64,000 nt of DNA from NCBI GenBank assembly GCA_022496805.1, contig CM040090.1, positions 18,284,001-18,348,000 on the forward strand. Reading direction: 5' to 3'. Origin of the DNA: Pohlia nutans (lineage: Eukaryota; Streptophyta; Bryopsida; Bryales; Mniaceae). The notes below the pieces were generated by a model. The model made no database searches and was not told the DNA's origin. It saw only the letters and a program-made list of their open reading frames with translations. A program made the translations under genes and the position numbers. Shown here in pieces: positions 19,673-31,440 of the stretch; the stretch's first letter is position 1; every line of letters begins with the position of its first letter.

Positions 19673-20749
19673 AAATACAAAAAGAAATAAGTAGCTGTCT
19701 TAACCACTGCACCCTTTTTTTTGTTAGTTTTGTTTTATTTAGTAATCTATTGGTAAAGGTTGGTTATTTCCTATTTTTCTTTTATGTAGAATAATTGATC
19801 CGACATGTTGTATAGCAATGGTATTTATTTCTTTAAAGGTGTGCTTCATAAAGGTTTCTGGTAGCTTAAATTTTGTTTCAAGGAGTTTCATTGAGGGAGC
19901 ATGCATTGTATCTCTAGCTCCTGCTGTGATGACTATAATTGGGTCTACTTTCCAACTTAGATTAATGATGCAATTAATAAGTGGTTGGTACTTTTGGTAT
20001 TTATTTTCAAATGTTTCGTGTGGAAATCTGTTGTTACATTATGTATTTTCAATAAATTGAATTGTGAGGTTGCCTATTGGATTTGATGGTGGGTCATTTT
20101 TGTACGGGAGTCCTTTTACGCAGAGAATGTCTCGTTTGAATCTACCATTGCAGTGGCATCTTTGTTGTTCACATGAGCATGGTAGAAGCCATGGGGGTAC
20201 ACTGTTTTCTTGGGGGTTGTTGTTAAATGTTCCCGCATTCATGAGGGTGTAGCATCTAGATTTTCGTGATGAATGGGTTAGTTTTCTTAATTTCGACATT
20301 TCTTTTTTTATGTCTTTTGACTCTAATGGCGTGTGTGTGATGATGGTTGCATTTTAGAAGTACATGTAGCGATGTGTTCGCATCTGCAGAGTTACAGATA
20401 GAGCATGTGATTAAAGGGAATCTTTCTCTACCAAAAAATAGTTGTTTTCTAGCATTACCCATGTATTGACCGCTACGGAATTTTAAGAGATTTATTTTTT
20501 GTGAATCTGTGATTATATGATTGGACCAAAATGCATTGAATAATAGTTCATTGTCTATATTTGGGTTCATAGTTCATTTTAATAAATCATAGAAGATGAT
20601 TTTTTTTTCATCTCTAACCATAGGATATTGCTTTACACTATCAAAAGAATGCATGGTAAAATTTTCATAGTATTTGACTCTATTGATTGCAAGATTATAA
20701 CATTTACTAAAGTGAAAAGATGAAATGACTACCTTTTTAAAAATGTTTT
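19673..20749 (-). pseudogene. LINE 3' region, interrupted by element E
   Basis: On the minus strand an open reading passes from 33.56 kb across the element E insertion site (after removing E and one GTTTT) into 20749-20256, with one TGA near 20575. It includes INLLKFRSGQYMGNARKQLF and the CCHC-type motif CSICNSADANTSLHVLLKCNHHHTH, the zinc finger typical of the C-terminal end of LINE reverse-transcriptase ORFs. A frame-shifted continuation (20299-20042) has WLLPCSC..RCHCNGRFKRDILCV, which could be a restriction-like endonuclease remnant (weak). No RT catalytic box was found. The region further left is non-coding. Confidence 0.6.
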
Positions 20750-21293
20750 TGTTAACCGAATATTAGTTCATATTCCCTTAGGCTAAGAGTAGGCTAGTCT
20801 ATACCCGGCAGGAATAGACCCAGCAGGAGACACGTGGCAGTACATGCTGGTACAGACTGGTCGACCCGACTTTTCCGGTTGACCAGTCTGACACACTGTC
20901 AGACTAGTCTCCTATATGTACCTTCACTCTCTTCGAGAGAGTTGTTGCTATACCATTTGTACATCTTTTTGGCAGCCTCATTTAAACTTCGTTCTTGTCT
21001 TACGCCTCTTCTTGTGCGCACTAGTATGTTAGACTACTGCTGTTAGACTACTGCTATTTCCTGCTCTTGAATTATTTCTTGTGGTTGTATCTTGGTTAGT
21101 TGCAGTAGTCTGTGGGTTTGCAGGAGTCGACTTACTAGCATACTGGTGTTTTTCCTTAGTCGACAGTCTATTCTCCTTAGTAGAAACCTCTTACTACTCC
21201 CCTCAATCTCTAGAAACTAGTCTAGAGTGGAATAGTCTTGGGCGGAGTAGCTTCATTCGTTTAAGGTCGGTTCCTAAAATAACCCCCTTAACA
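20750..21293 (+). repeat. element E 5' LTR
   Basis: 544 bp, TGTTAACCGAATATTAG start and CCCCCTTAACA end; paired with 32874-33417. Confidence 0.96.
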
Positions 21294-21758
21294 TTTGGCG
21301 ACCATGCAAAGTTCAGCTCAGACGCTAGTCTTTCTGTTGGGCTAGTCAGATCCAGATCTAGATCTAGATCCAGATCCAAATCCTGGTCGATCCAGATCTA
21401 GATCCTAGTCGATCCTATTACCTATCGCTAAGGCGCTATACGTCCCTAGGAAATAGCAGCCATCTGCTTCCTACACGAAAATCATATGTCTTGAGAAAAA
21501 TCCAGAGCCCGAGTAGCCGAAAAGCGCCTCGGAGATCATTCTGTGTAACAATTGACCAGGGTAGTAAACAGTCGATAAATGCTACTGACCAAGAATCTGT
21601 AGGAGCAGTCTGTGAACAAGGCTTACGGTGCCACAGAGCAACCGACTAGGCCAACACAAAAGACTAGCCCAACGGATCTCAGAGCCCGACCTACCTAGCA
21701 GAAGTCGGATCTAAATCCCAGATCCAGATCTAGATCCGATAACTGCCGCGTCGCTAGT
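21294..21758 (+). other. element E primer-site region and leader
   Basis: Just after the LTR the sequence reads TTTGGCGACCATGC. TGGCGACC is compatible with the 3' end of a tRNA (CCA complement), but I cannot name the tRNA. Two patches of GATC(C/T)A hexamers follow (21349-21413 and 21716-21738). No coding frame. Confidence 0.6.
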
Positions 21759-23292
21759 ATGGAACGACCGCGTACACGAGCTACCGGTTCTCCCTTAGCA
21801 GTCGAAGTAACTGCCGACCAGCTCTCTAACCCACGTTTTCATAGAGAATGGCGAAATTTACAGTCGGAGATCGTTCCACCGACAGTAGTCCATGAGACTA
21901 CCACGGGAATAGATCCCCGACCAACATACGAGATTCGGCGGCAAGTCGCAGCATCGACTTCTACCGACCCGTCTTTACAACACTACATGGAGTTCACACA
22001 GAGAAGGATGAATACCCCGGAAGGTACCATTTTTCACGAAACCTCGGTACCAATGGGACGCGGCATCCCAAATATGCCAACCCGACCCCTGGCGATTCTA
22101 CCGACCATGTACACCACGAATCATCAGACCCGCCCGACGGTGGCGTTTCGGACAAGGTCGAACCCGACTTCTCCACGAAGGCTCCTGGACAACCCGCTCG
22201 ACTTACCGGAACGACCTTCCAGTGCGCATCAACGACTAGTAAGGTACGCTACCGAACCTCCCATCATTTCATATCAACGACAGTTAGAAATAGACCAACT
22301 TCGTCTTAATAGGGATGAATTGGACTCCCAACTGGCCGATCTTTTATCCAGTCAGAACCCGACATCTGAGCAACTACACTCGGAATCTCAACCAGGTCGA
22401 CCGGACCAGTCGCCTACATTTCGCCAGGAACCCAGTTCTCCTGGTCAAATGAATAGTCGACCCGGATCACCAGGTACCGATAACCCATACCCGACCGGCA
22501 TAGACGGCTTTGATAATGACCTAGTCGATAGGATCAGACAGATCTATCACTCTAACCAACCAGTCGACCAGGTTGTTACTCGACCCAGTCTCCCGAATAT
22601 CCGCACTCATATTCATGAGCCGAATATTCTATACATAGATCAGCCGAGGGTAACCCACACTACAACCCCCAGAGTGTCGACCCCTCAGACTAGTCTACCC
22701 CCTGCTTACCAAACTCAACCAGCAATAGGCATTTCTATGATGCAACCTATCAATCAACCATCGTTTTCACAGACGCATAATAGGCCCATGCCACAAAACC
22801 CATACAACCGACCGGTAGCCTCCCAGCCACCAGTCCTACCGACTGTGACCCAGTACCAACCCACCGTACCTATGTGTACATCTTGTGGCGACTATGGTCA
22901 TCTTCTCGACCAATGTGCACTATACAACCCTCGGTCGATAGGCTATTCGGTACCTGCAGCTCAGACGCAGCAGCAGCCTCCCTACCCAGCAGCTACACTC
23001 CCGACTCGGATGACTGCTCGGAAACCGGTAGCGATGCCTACCTACAAGGAAGGTAAGTGTGCCATTACGCATGTCCATCGATTTCTCAATGCCCTTACGT
23101 TGAATGGCGAAACCGACTCGATATTTCTATAGCGTTATTCGGAAATTCCCTAGTCGATGCTGCTAACTATAATTGGTTCTCGACTCAATGAACGTCATAC
23201 CCACACCAAAACTTACATGAAATCCTCGATGCCTTCAAACACCGCTACCGGGATATCGACAATGATGACCAGGCTTACCTACGTTTCCGCAA
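21759..23292 (+). pseudogene. element E gag N-terminal part and capsid
   Basis: ATG at 21759. A 457-aa Pro/Thr/Gln-rich frame contains a CCHC zinc knuckle (CTSCGDYGHLLDQC, about residue 373) ahead of the capsid domain, an unusual order. The capsid starts near HRFLNALTLNGETDS. The frame is then lost near 23125 and continues in another frame (IALFGNSLVDAANYNWFS) with a TGA at 23189-23191 before joining the pol frame at 23294. It encodes the structural protein of the particle and is now broken in two places. Confidence 0.8.
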
Positions 23293-23293
23293 T

Positions 23294-26200
23294 ATGAAAC
23301 AGGATGCCAAAGAGTCGGTTGACGATTACTACAAACGGATGATGAAACTAGCCAGCCAGTTTGAGGTCCTTCCGGCTGATAATTTCCTACTAAGCAATTT
23401 CCGAGCTGGTTTGTTGAAGTATCTGCAGGTAGCCACAGTCGGACTACCAAGATCGACACTAGCCCAGGCCAAGAAATCGGCTAAGATTGCAGAAAGCGGA
23501 CTACCTAAGGAACCCGACTCGACTACTACCGAGCGGCCCGAGACTACAAAACGAGCATTTTGCAACCGATGCAAGAAGCCAGGCCATTTCAAACGCGATT
23601 GCTGGCTCAATCCGGAGAGCGAGATCGGAAAAAGGCGCGCGGCGGCTAATAGGACAGCGCCAGTAGCAGCAGCAACACCAGTGTGGACTACCGCCGAATC
23701 AAGGAGTCGACCACCGCGAGATAACACACCACGACGGATATTCCCTTGCTCTCTGTGCAAAACATTGGACCACCCGACACACTTGTGTCCCCTACTGAAG
23801 GATCTGAAGGTCGTCCAATTCCTTAATCAGCAGATCGAGACCAAGCCCAACACGTCGTCAGTAGTCATTGAAGAACTACCGAACACTACGGTTGGTGTCC
23901 TAACAGTCGCAGCGATTACCAGAAGCCAGTCGACTACCGACCAGCCGACTCCTGACCAAACCACAGAGAAGACCGACTGGACTGCCCAAGAACTACTACG
24001 TGATCAAATGATGCAGGAAGTTCGTCAACTCCAAGCCGAATTGGAAACAACCACTTCCACTAAAGACCCAAAGTCGACTGGGGACTCATCCTCACTCGAC
24101 TGGGACGCGGAGGCATTACCGCAACAAACGATCACCCTTCAAGACAACCGAGACCAACCGACTCCGGCCACAGTCGACCAAGGCAGCATCGCATTCGGCG
24201 CCGTCCAGCAGCAGATCCTCGATCAACTCCAAGACTGCAAATTGCAGGTTTCCATCCGTGACTTACTACAGTTATCACCGACCCTCACCAAACTGGTTCG
24301 GGATCGACTGACTCATTCAGACCCAGAGTCGACTACAGAGTTACCCTACTCGACTACAGAGGAGGTGACGATCGCCGCTACAGCAGTCCTCGACAAACAC
24401 ATGCCAGTCATCACCGTATCAGTCGGTAAAAACATGGTCGACAACGTTCTAATCGATGGCGGCTCCAGCGTCAATGTGATCACCGAAGATGAACGCCGAC
24501 GGTTGGGACTAGCCAAACCGTCACCCGCACCATTCAACCTCAAGATGGCTAATGGCACCATAGCACGACCCAAAGGATTGATCAGGGATGTCAAAATTCA
24601 CATTCATGGCATCCCCTACATAGTCACGCTTATAGTCATCGACTGCTCGACAGTCCAGTCAGACTACCGGTTATTACTCGGTCGACCCTGGCTTCGACAT
24701 GCCAAAGTCATACACGACTGGGGCAACAATGAAGTGCAGATCATGGGCAATGGCACAGTCAAGACCGTCAAGATAAATCGACAGTTAGGATACGAGGCGG
24801 TTACACCACATGCTCTAGTCTGTTACAACTTCGCGGAAGGAATCACCGATGAAGAGGAGGAAATCTTGATGGCCTCCGACCCGACCCTCCACACAATGGG
24901 CACAATCGACTGGAACCTCCTAGCTACCGAGTCGACAGTCGACCAGTCTGGAACGGAACCGACTACGACGGCCAGTACCCCTGGGCACCAAGGTATTCAA
25001 CATAGACCAGGAACAATGTTGGTAGACGAGACACCAATACAAGACAAGCTGCGATTCATGGACATTGCCCATTGGAATCACAATGAGGAGGATCGACTCG
25101 ACCATGTCAACGTCGGTACCTCTACCGACCCCAAGCTGTTGAAGCTGAACACGAATTTGAGCCCTAGTCTCAGAGCTAGCGCAGAATCCCTGTTTAAGGA
25201 ATACATCGACATTTTCGCCTTCTCTTACGAAGATCTGCGAGGTATACCGGAACACATAGCGACTCATCGGATCGAGCTCGACCCGACCATCTCGCCTAGT
25301 CACCAAGCAAGATACCGGATGAACCCGAATTATGCACAAGTAGTTAAGGACGACCTGGAACGACTTCTGAAAGCAGGATTCATCGCACCAGTCGACCAGG
25401 CGACATGGCTATCCCCAATAGTCGTGGTCCCCAAAAAGAATGGGAAACTACGGATATGCGTAGATTTCCGTCGACTTAATGCAGCAACCAAGAAAGACCC
25501 GTACCCCCTGCCGTTCACGGACGAGGTACTCGACGCAGTAATCGGCTATGAAGCCTACTCCTTTATCGACTGCTTCTCAGGCTATCACCAGGTATGGATC
25601 GACCCGACCGACCGTCCCAAAACAGCGTTCATCACCGAGTGGGGCGCGTATGTATGGGTCGTGATGCCGTTCGGATTGAAGAACGCCCCGCCTACCTACC
25701 AGAGCATCGTCAACCAGATCTTCAAAGAATACCTGGGCGACTTCATGAAGCTATTCCTAGACGATTTCAGTGTCTACAACGACATCAACTCCCACCTACC
25801 GAAGCTCAGACTAGTCTTCGACCGATGTCGACAGTACGGGGTAAGCCTCAATCCAGAAAAGTGTATATTCTATGTTCCTTCTGGTGTAATTTTGGGCTAC
25901 ATTGTGGGACGGGAAGGCAAGTTTCCGGATCCAAAGAAAATTCAGGCCCTAGTCGACATGCCATCGCCGAAGGACGTTAAAGCCATTCAGACGTTCAACG
26001 GCCTAGCCCAGTTCAAACGATGCTTCATCAAAAATTATGCTGCCATCATGGAACCCATCACCAAACTGACCAGGAAAGGCGAACCGTTCGACTGGACGCC
26101 GGCGTGCGCAACCGCATATCAGACCATCAAAGATCGATACCAGACTGCACCAATCCTGATCGGAGTCGACTGGTCACTCGACTTCCACATACACACAGAC

Positions 26201-26640
26201 GCATCCGACATAGCAGTCGGGGCTATGCTCGTACAGAACCCGACCGGCAACATCGACCAGCCAATAGCCTACGCTTCCCGACTACTCAACAAAGCGGAGA
26301 AGAACTATACAACAACAGAGAAGGAAGCCCTCGCAATGGTGTACGCCATCAACAAATTCCGCCATTACCTCCTAGGTAATAGGTTCGTCTTCTATGTCGA
26401 CCACCTGGCGCTCCAGTACTTGATCAACAAACCTCAGGTATTGGGTCGACTGGCACGCTGGCTACTACTGTTTCTTGAATTCGACTTCACTGTGGTTTAT
26501 AAACCAGGCAAAACACATGGAGTAGCCGACGCACTATCAAGAAATGAAGGGGCCGAGCCAGCAACAGGCATACCCGACCAGACAGTCAACGCACAACTCG
26601 ATCTTTTCCACCAAACCCGACTGGCTACACCCGATAGTCG
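23294..26640 (+). CDS. element E gag C-terminus, protease, RT and RNase H
   Basis: Open frame to 26851, of which about 26620 on is out of frame with the integrase. Residues 1-60 finish the capsid (ESVDDYYKRMMKLASQF). Zinc knuckles lie at about 90 (CNRCKKPGHFKRDC) and 152 (CSLCKTLDHPTHLC). The protease is near 388 (VLIDGGSSVNVI, with DGG in place of the usual DSG or DTG). The RT runs from about 690 (RICVDFRRLNAATKK, IDCFSGYHQVWI) to the FLDDF box near 820, and RNase H has TDASDIAVGAMLVQ near 968 and VDHLALQYL. This is the copying machinery of the element. Frameshifts at both ends separate it from gag and integrase. Confidence 0.9.
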
Positions 26641-28080
26641 ACTACTTGACTACCGGGACTTTTCCAACCCACATGACGAAGGAGGCTCGCAAGCGAATTG
26701 CTCACAAAGCCATTCCGTACCAGGTACTCGACGGACAACTGTATCGACTCGGCAAGGACCACCAGCTCCGAGTAGTCCTGACCGGCAGTCAGCCGACAAC
26801 AATCCTCCAAGAATTACACAAAGGCAACGCGGGAGGACATTTTTCTCATGACATCACTATCCGGAAAATACTAGACGCAGGCTACTGGTGGCCGACTCTA
26901 CACCAAGACGCTGTCCAGTACTGCCAGTCGTGTCATGAATGCCAGAAGACTGGCGGACTACCCAAGACAGTCTCCTCGAAGCTCGTCACCCAACTACCCG
27001 CGGAACCGTTTATGAAATGGGGACTCGACATCATAGGTCCTGTCAAGAAGACCCGACATACAGCCTGTCGATACATTTTGGTGGCTACCGACTATGCCAC
27101 CAAATGGGTCGAGGCTAGAGCTCTCCGAGGAAACACCGCCAGGGAGACCGCACAGTTCCTGTACGAGGCAATTCTTACCCGGTTTGGATGTCCACTCCAC
27201 CTAGTAAGCGACCAAGGTACCCATTTTATCAATAGCACGGTCCACACTCTCACCGAGCATTTTTTACTCCGACACACGACTTCAACAACATACTATCCGC
27301 AAGGCAACGGCCAAGCCGAGTCGACCAACAAGGTCATAGTCCGAATGCTCCAAAAGCTAGTCAACGAGAATCGAACTGACTGGGACTTACAGCTCCACAC
27401 GGTCCTATTTGCTTACCGAACGGCATACAAAGTTGGCACAGGCCACACACCTTTCCAATTGGTGTATGGTCTGACGCCATTGATGCCAACCGAATACATC
27501 ATCCCGACCCAACGGTCGACATCGACTACCGACTTCACTCCCACGCGAGTACTAGCAGCCCGAGCCGCCGATCTCGAGAAGTTAGACGAGACCCGACTGA
27601 CAGCAGCCACCCACCACGGCGCACAGCAGTGGAACCGAGCACAGTGGACCCACACCCAAGGACAGTCGACTCCATACAATGTAGGCGACTACGTCCTATG
27701 GCACCCGAAACGGACAAATGTCCATACCGGTAAACTTCGTAGCAAATGGTTCGGCCCATATCGTGTCCAGTATACCCTCCCCAACAACATTGTCCTCCTA
27801 GTCAGCATTCAACACTTTGACCCCGACCCGGTAGTAGTCAACGTCAACAAACTCAAACCCTACCGAGTCCTAGGCGATCAACCTCCAACCGACTTGGCTA
27901 GCCCACTCACTAGCAAATCAGAGATTAGGTCAACAATAGAACAGAACGAAGATGAGTCCAACCGACAGCAACAGAACCGACCCGACCTAGTTACCGTGGG
28001 TCGACTCGACTGGTCGACCCGACTGGTCAACCCGACCGGTCAAACCCTAGAAGAGCCGCCATATTTATGGGCGCCGCCCT
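26544..28080 (+). CDS. element E integrase
   Basis: In the frame open from 26544 the genuine sequence starts near 26630 (DWLHPIVDYLTTG). Zinc finger: HKGNAGGHF ... CQSCHECQ. Catalytic core: LDIIGPVKK, SDQGTHF and YYPQGNGQAESTNK provide the D, D and E positions. The C-terminal part has the KWFGPYRV box and VNVNKLKPYR. It joins element cDNA to the chromosome. No chromodomain follows; instead the frame continues without a stop into a further domain (next entry). Confidence 0.9.
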
Positions 28081-29231
28081 CACCTATCTTCTCAGTTTTG
28101 AATGCAAGGCCCATAGGGCAGGTATTTAGCACCATGGCCGCACCCCTTCTTCCTCCTCTTGCCTCCTCGCCAATAGCTTCCTCTCCAGCTGACCCACAGG
28201 CCGCGCGCCTTCTATCTCCCATTTCTCACTCTCCTCCCTCCTTCCCTTCTCCTCCGGCCGACCGCCACTCCGCGGCCATCGCGTTATGCATTCTTAGCAA
28301 GCGATTTAGACTCTCACGAGTAGAACGGCGACGAGTAGTCAAGCGACCCCGTAGCCCGACTGTGCGAGAGATAATCGAGAGTAGATTGAGTAGGAAACGA
28401 CCGCGCCCATCGCCACTGCAGCCGACTGTGTGCGAGCCGACTTCGGGACTACGCCGGCCCTTTTCTTGTCTCCTTGTGCGCAGATTTGCAGCCGACCGAT
28501 CGATGGCGAAAGGCAAGTCGACTGATCGCGGCCCTCGACGACTTTGGTCCTCCGCACCACCGAGTTACGAAATTCCGATCCCCACTAGGGAGGGACTCTA
28601 CAAAACCCTCGCCTTCCAGTCGATGCGGCCGATGCGGGAATGGCGCGAGTACGCCGCTGAAAACACGACCGAGGCCGACTTCATCAAGGCGATCGGCGTT
28701 TCAGACTTTGTAGCACTCGACTGGGACAACCCTCAACGCGCGCCACGCATGGAGCTGATTGAGGAGTTCGTCAACGCTGCGGTCGACCTCCCCAACAAGT
28801 CGATCACCGCGCAAGTCCGCACACATACAGTCACAGTCGACCCGACTGTGATTCACGAGGTTCTCAAACTGCCATTTGGCATTACTATCCAGCCAATTGA
28901 CCTTGCAGAGTTCCCACCGGGTCGGTTAGAAGAATATTCTGCAGCCGGCAAGACTGCTGAGGGCTACAGCATCTGCCACTGCAAACCCGAACACCACAGG
29001 CGACTGACGGCATTCATTCAAGGCCTCGGGTTCAAACGCAAGACGACCTACATCAGCAAGGAAATGCTCGACGTAGTGTGCACAGTCGAGGCCCTGATCG
29101 ACCGCGCCATGCAATGGGACTGGGCGACATGGATGTTCAACTCGATCGCCATCGACATCAAGGCGATGCAGACCACGAAGACCACGATCTGCCCTTCAGC
29201 CGAGGTATTAGACTTCCTTCTTGAGTCTTAA
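28081..29231 (+). CDS. element E extra domain fused behind integrase (plant-transposon-protein-like)
   Basis: The integrase frame runs on through a Pro/Ser-rich, then Arg-rich linker (RRVVKRPRSP, SRKRPRPSP) to a Met at 28503, from which about 240 aa look globular (..ADFIKAIGVSDFVALDW, ITAQVRTHTVTVDPTVIHEV, LKLPFGI) and end at the TAA at 29229-29231. The pattern of a beta hairpin followed by 'I..v..LP.GI' resembles the uncharacterised domain of plant retroelement third ORFs ('putative plant transposon protein'). The resemblance is by eye only. It could be translated from its own Met or as an integrase fusion. Confidence 0.55.
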
Positions 29232-29378
29232 TTTCCTAGCACTGACGAAGAATATGCACACCAAACAGTCGCCCAGCAGAACACCAAAGACCGACGTCGA
29301 CAGTCGGAGAACTCGGAAAACAACTCCCGAGGACTTGACTACATCGTTTTCCAAGGCGGGCTTGGAGCCGACCGCACC

Positions 29379-29732
29379 TTGAAGGACCATGTTCGGCCGC
29401 CCCGACCAGTCGACCAGGGCCAAACCTCGACTGCTCGACCCCCTAGTCGACAAACCACACCCGACCCGGTAGCATCGACAGCCACTATCGGGAGCCAATC
29501 GACCACAGAACGAAGAGAGACGCGCTCCTCACTCGCGCGCAAGCGGGACCAGGAGCAACTAGAGAAACGTGCCAAACGAGGCAAACTCACACCCTTGAGT
29601 CAGTTTGTACCTAGACAGGTCGACCTGACTTCATCCGACAGTGAGGCCCAGCCGACTCCACCACCAACGCCAAAAGAGACTCCCATCCCGGACACACCTC
29701 CGCCTTCTCTATCCGACTTCGCTGTCGGGTAG
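29379..29732 (+). CDS. element E small Pro/Thr-rich ORF
   Basis: A 117-aa frame rich in Pro, Thr, Ser and Arg (RKRDQEQLEKRAKRGKLTP; PTPPPTPKETPIPDTPPP), probably a disordered C-terminal extension of the preceding domain separated by stops. Codon and CGAC bias match the rest of E. No domain was recognised. Confidence 0.4.
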   Translation: MKDHVRPPRPVDQGQTSTARPPSRQTTPDPVASTATIGSQSTTERRETRSSLARKRDQEQLEKRAKRGKLTPLSQFVPRQVDLTSSDSEAQPTPPPTPKETPIPDTPPPSLSDFAVG

Positions 29733-31440
29733 AGAGGAGTGCGCTCTGAGAATTCGCGGGGAATCTGGCTGCGACACGATGACCAGATAGCTTGGGAGAT
29801 CGGTCTTGTCTTCAATTCTTGTACTCTTCAAATCTTCAAATCTCTTCCCAGTCCTATCTTGCAATGGCTCTAAAGGGTTTAAGGGTAAGGGTGGGGTAAT
29901 AAGAAACCACGGGCCTCGGACGGGTAAAACGGGACGGCCAGACCACGAGCTGAAACCGTCCGAAAGATGGCTCCTAAATTTCAAACCCACGGTGACCAGC
30001 AAACGTGCCTCACCGGTGGGAACAACATAAACACGACCGTGTGGGTGATCAATCCCACTTCGCCGCAACAAAGTTTACAAAACAGAATTGAAAACAACTA
30101 GCCTCCAAAACCGGCTGGGAATAACAATAAAAAATAACGAGCCTCCAAAACCGGCTAGGAACAACAATAAAAGACAACGAGCCACAAGCCACAACACACA
30201 AATGTTCTCGTCTTCTTGTCTTGAAGTCTTCAAATCTTCTTCCTTTAAAGTCTCAAAGTGTTTAAAAACACAAAGAAACCTTCAAGGCAATCTTCTATTG
30301 TGGCTGCGAGCTTCTAATTGATGCTACAGATGGTTCAAGTCTCCAAAAGCTAAGTATAATAGCTTTTTGAAAAGCTAAAACAACAAACTAACACTCCTCA
30401 AAATTTCAATTGAATCTAAGTTACTGTCCAAAAGTTATAAGAGAGCAAAGTGGAAGCTTTATTTTTCTTTTGACAACCAACCTCCGCCTCTTTATATCTT
30501 CATAACTTTTGATCTAAAGCTCTTACATACAAGTGCAATAGCATTTTGAAAAGCTAATGCAAACTACTACAATATGTATAATTTTTATAGAAACCCTAAA
30601 CTCTGTCCATAAGTTATGGCTAATCAAAGTTTTGGTCTCTTTATTTTTAGAGAGTTTCAACCTCTCAACTTCAACACACAACAACTCCTTCAATAAAACT
30701 CTAAATAGATTGAGTGATAGCAATCTGGAGAGCTAATCTTATAGGCTATCAGTCCTGTAGATTTCAAAAGAAATTATCACAGTGACCAAAAGTTATGGTC
30801 CTCGAAGTCTTAGCTTCCTTCTTTCCAAAGGCAGTCAACCTCCAAGCCTTCACACCTTCATAACTTCCTCCTCGGAACTCCAAATCATAAAAGTAATAAC
30901 TTTTTGGAAAGCTATTACAATGATACATACACTCTCAAAATTGCAAAGCAAGTTGATACACGCAACAAAAGTTGTGGCTCGTCGAAACCTCTGCCCTCTC
31001 AATGGACGGCCAAGGGTTTCCACAAACTTCCAACCTTCACAACGTTTGCAATACAATTCCAAATTCAACTTATAAGATCAATTCGGAAAGGTCTCATTAC
31101 AAGGAACAATCTCTCAAAATTTCAATTTAAACGAAGTCTTGCTCAATGAGCTACATCAAGTCGAAATTCTGCCTCCAAAGCTCTCACTATTCACACACAC
31201 AAAAAAACTCCCGACAATCTTCAAAACCCCAAGACCTCACTAAATCTCATCCAATCAAAGGTGGCGGTGGGGCACATATGCCCATGCTCCCCTTTGAAGC
31301 TTCAAAGAAGGTACTTTTTCCCACCTTCCTATTCACACTTTTCAAACCACCTAATTCTTTGATGATTTAATTAAAACGAAAGACAAACTATATGTACTAT
31401 TTTCATTCCGCTACTCCATTCATTGAAAATACAAAGCTTA
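29733..31440 (+). other. non-coding block inside element E
   Basis: A 1.7-kb AT-richer block between two E coding regions. At 30088-30180 a roughly 45-bp unit (CCTCCAAAACCGGCT core) is tandemly repeated twice, and 30340-31200 is the 179-bp array. It could be an intron of the 3' ORF, an untranslated spacer, or an insertion; no clear target duplication or splice sites were identified. Confidence 0.5.
30340..31200. repeat. array of five diverged 179-bp monomers
   Basis: The GAAAGCTA-type anchor ends at 30377, 30556, 30735 and 30914, with a weaker copy at 31092; steps are 179, 179, 179 and 178 bp. A second anchor (TGTCC..AAGTTAT type) at 30425, 30604, 30783 and 30962 gives the same 179-bp step. 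Monomers are strongly diverged in sequence yet nearly constant in length. Confidence 0.85.
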
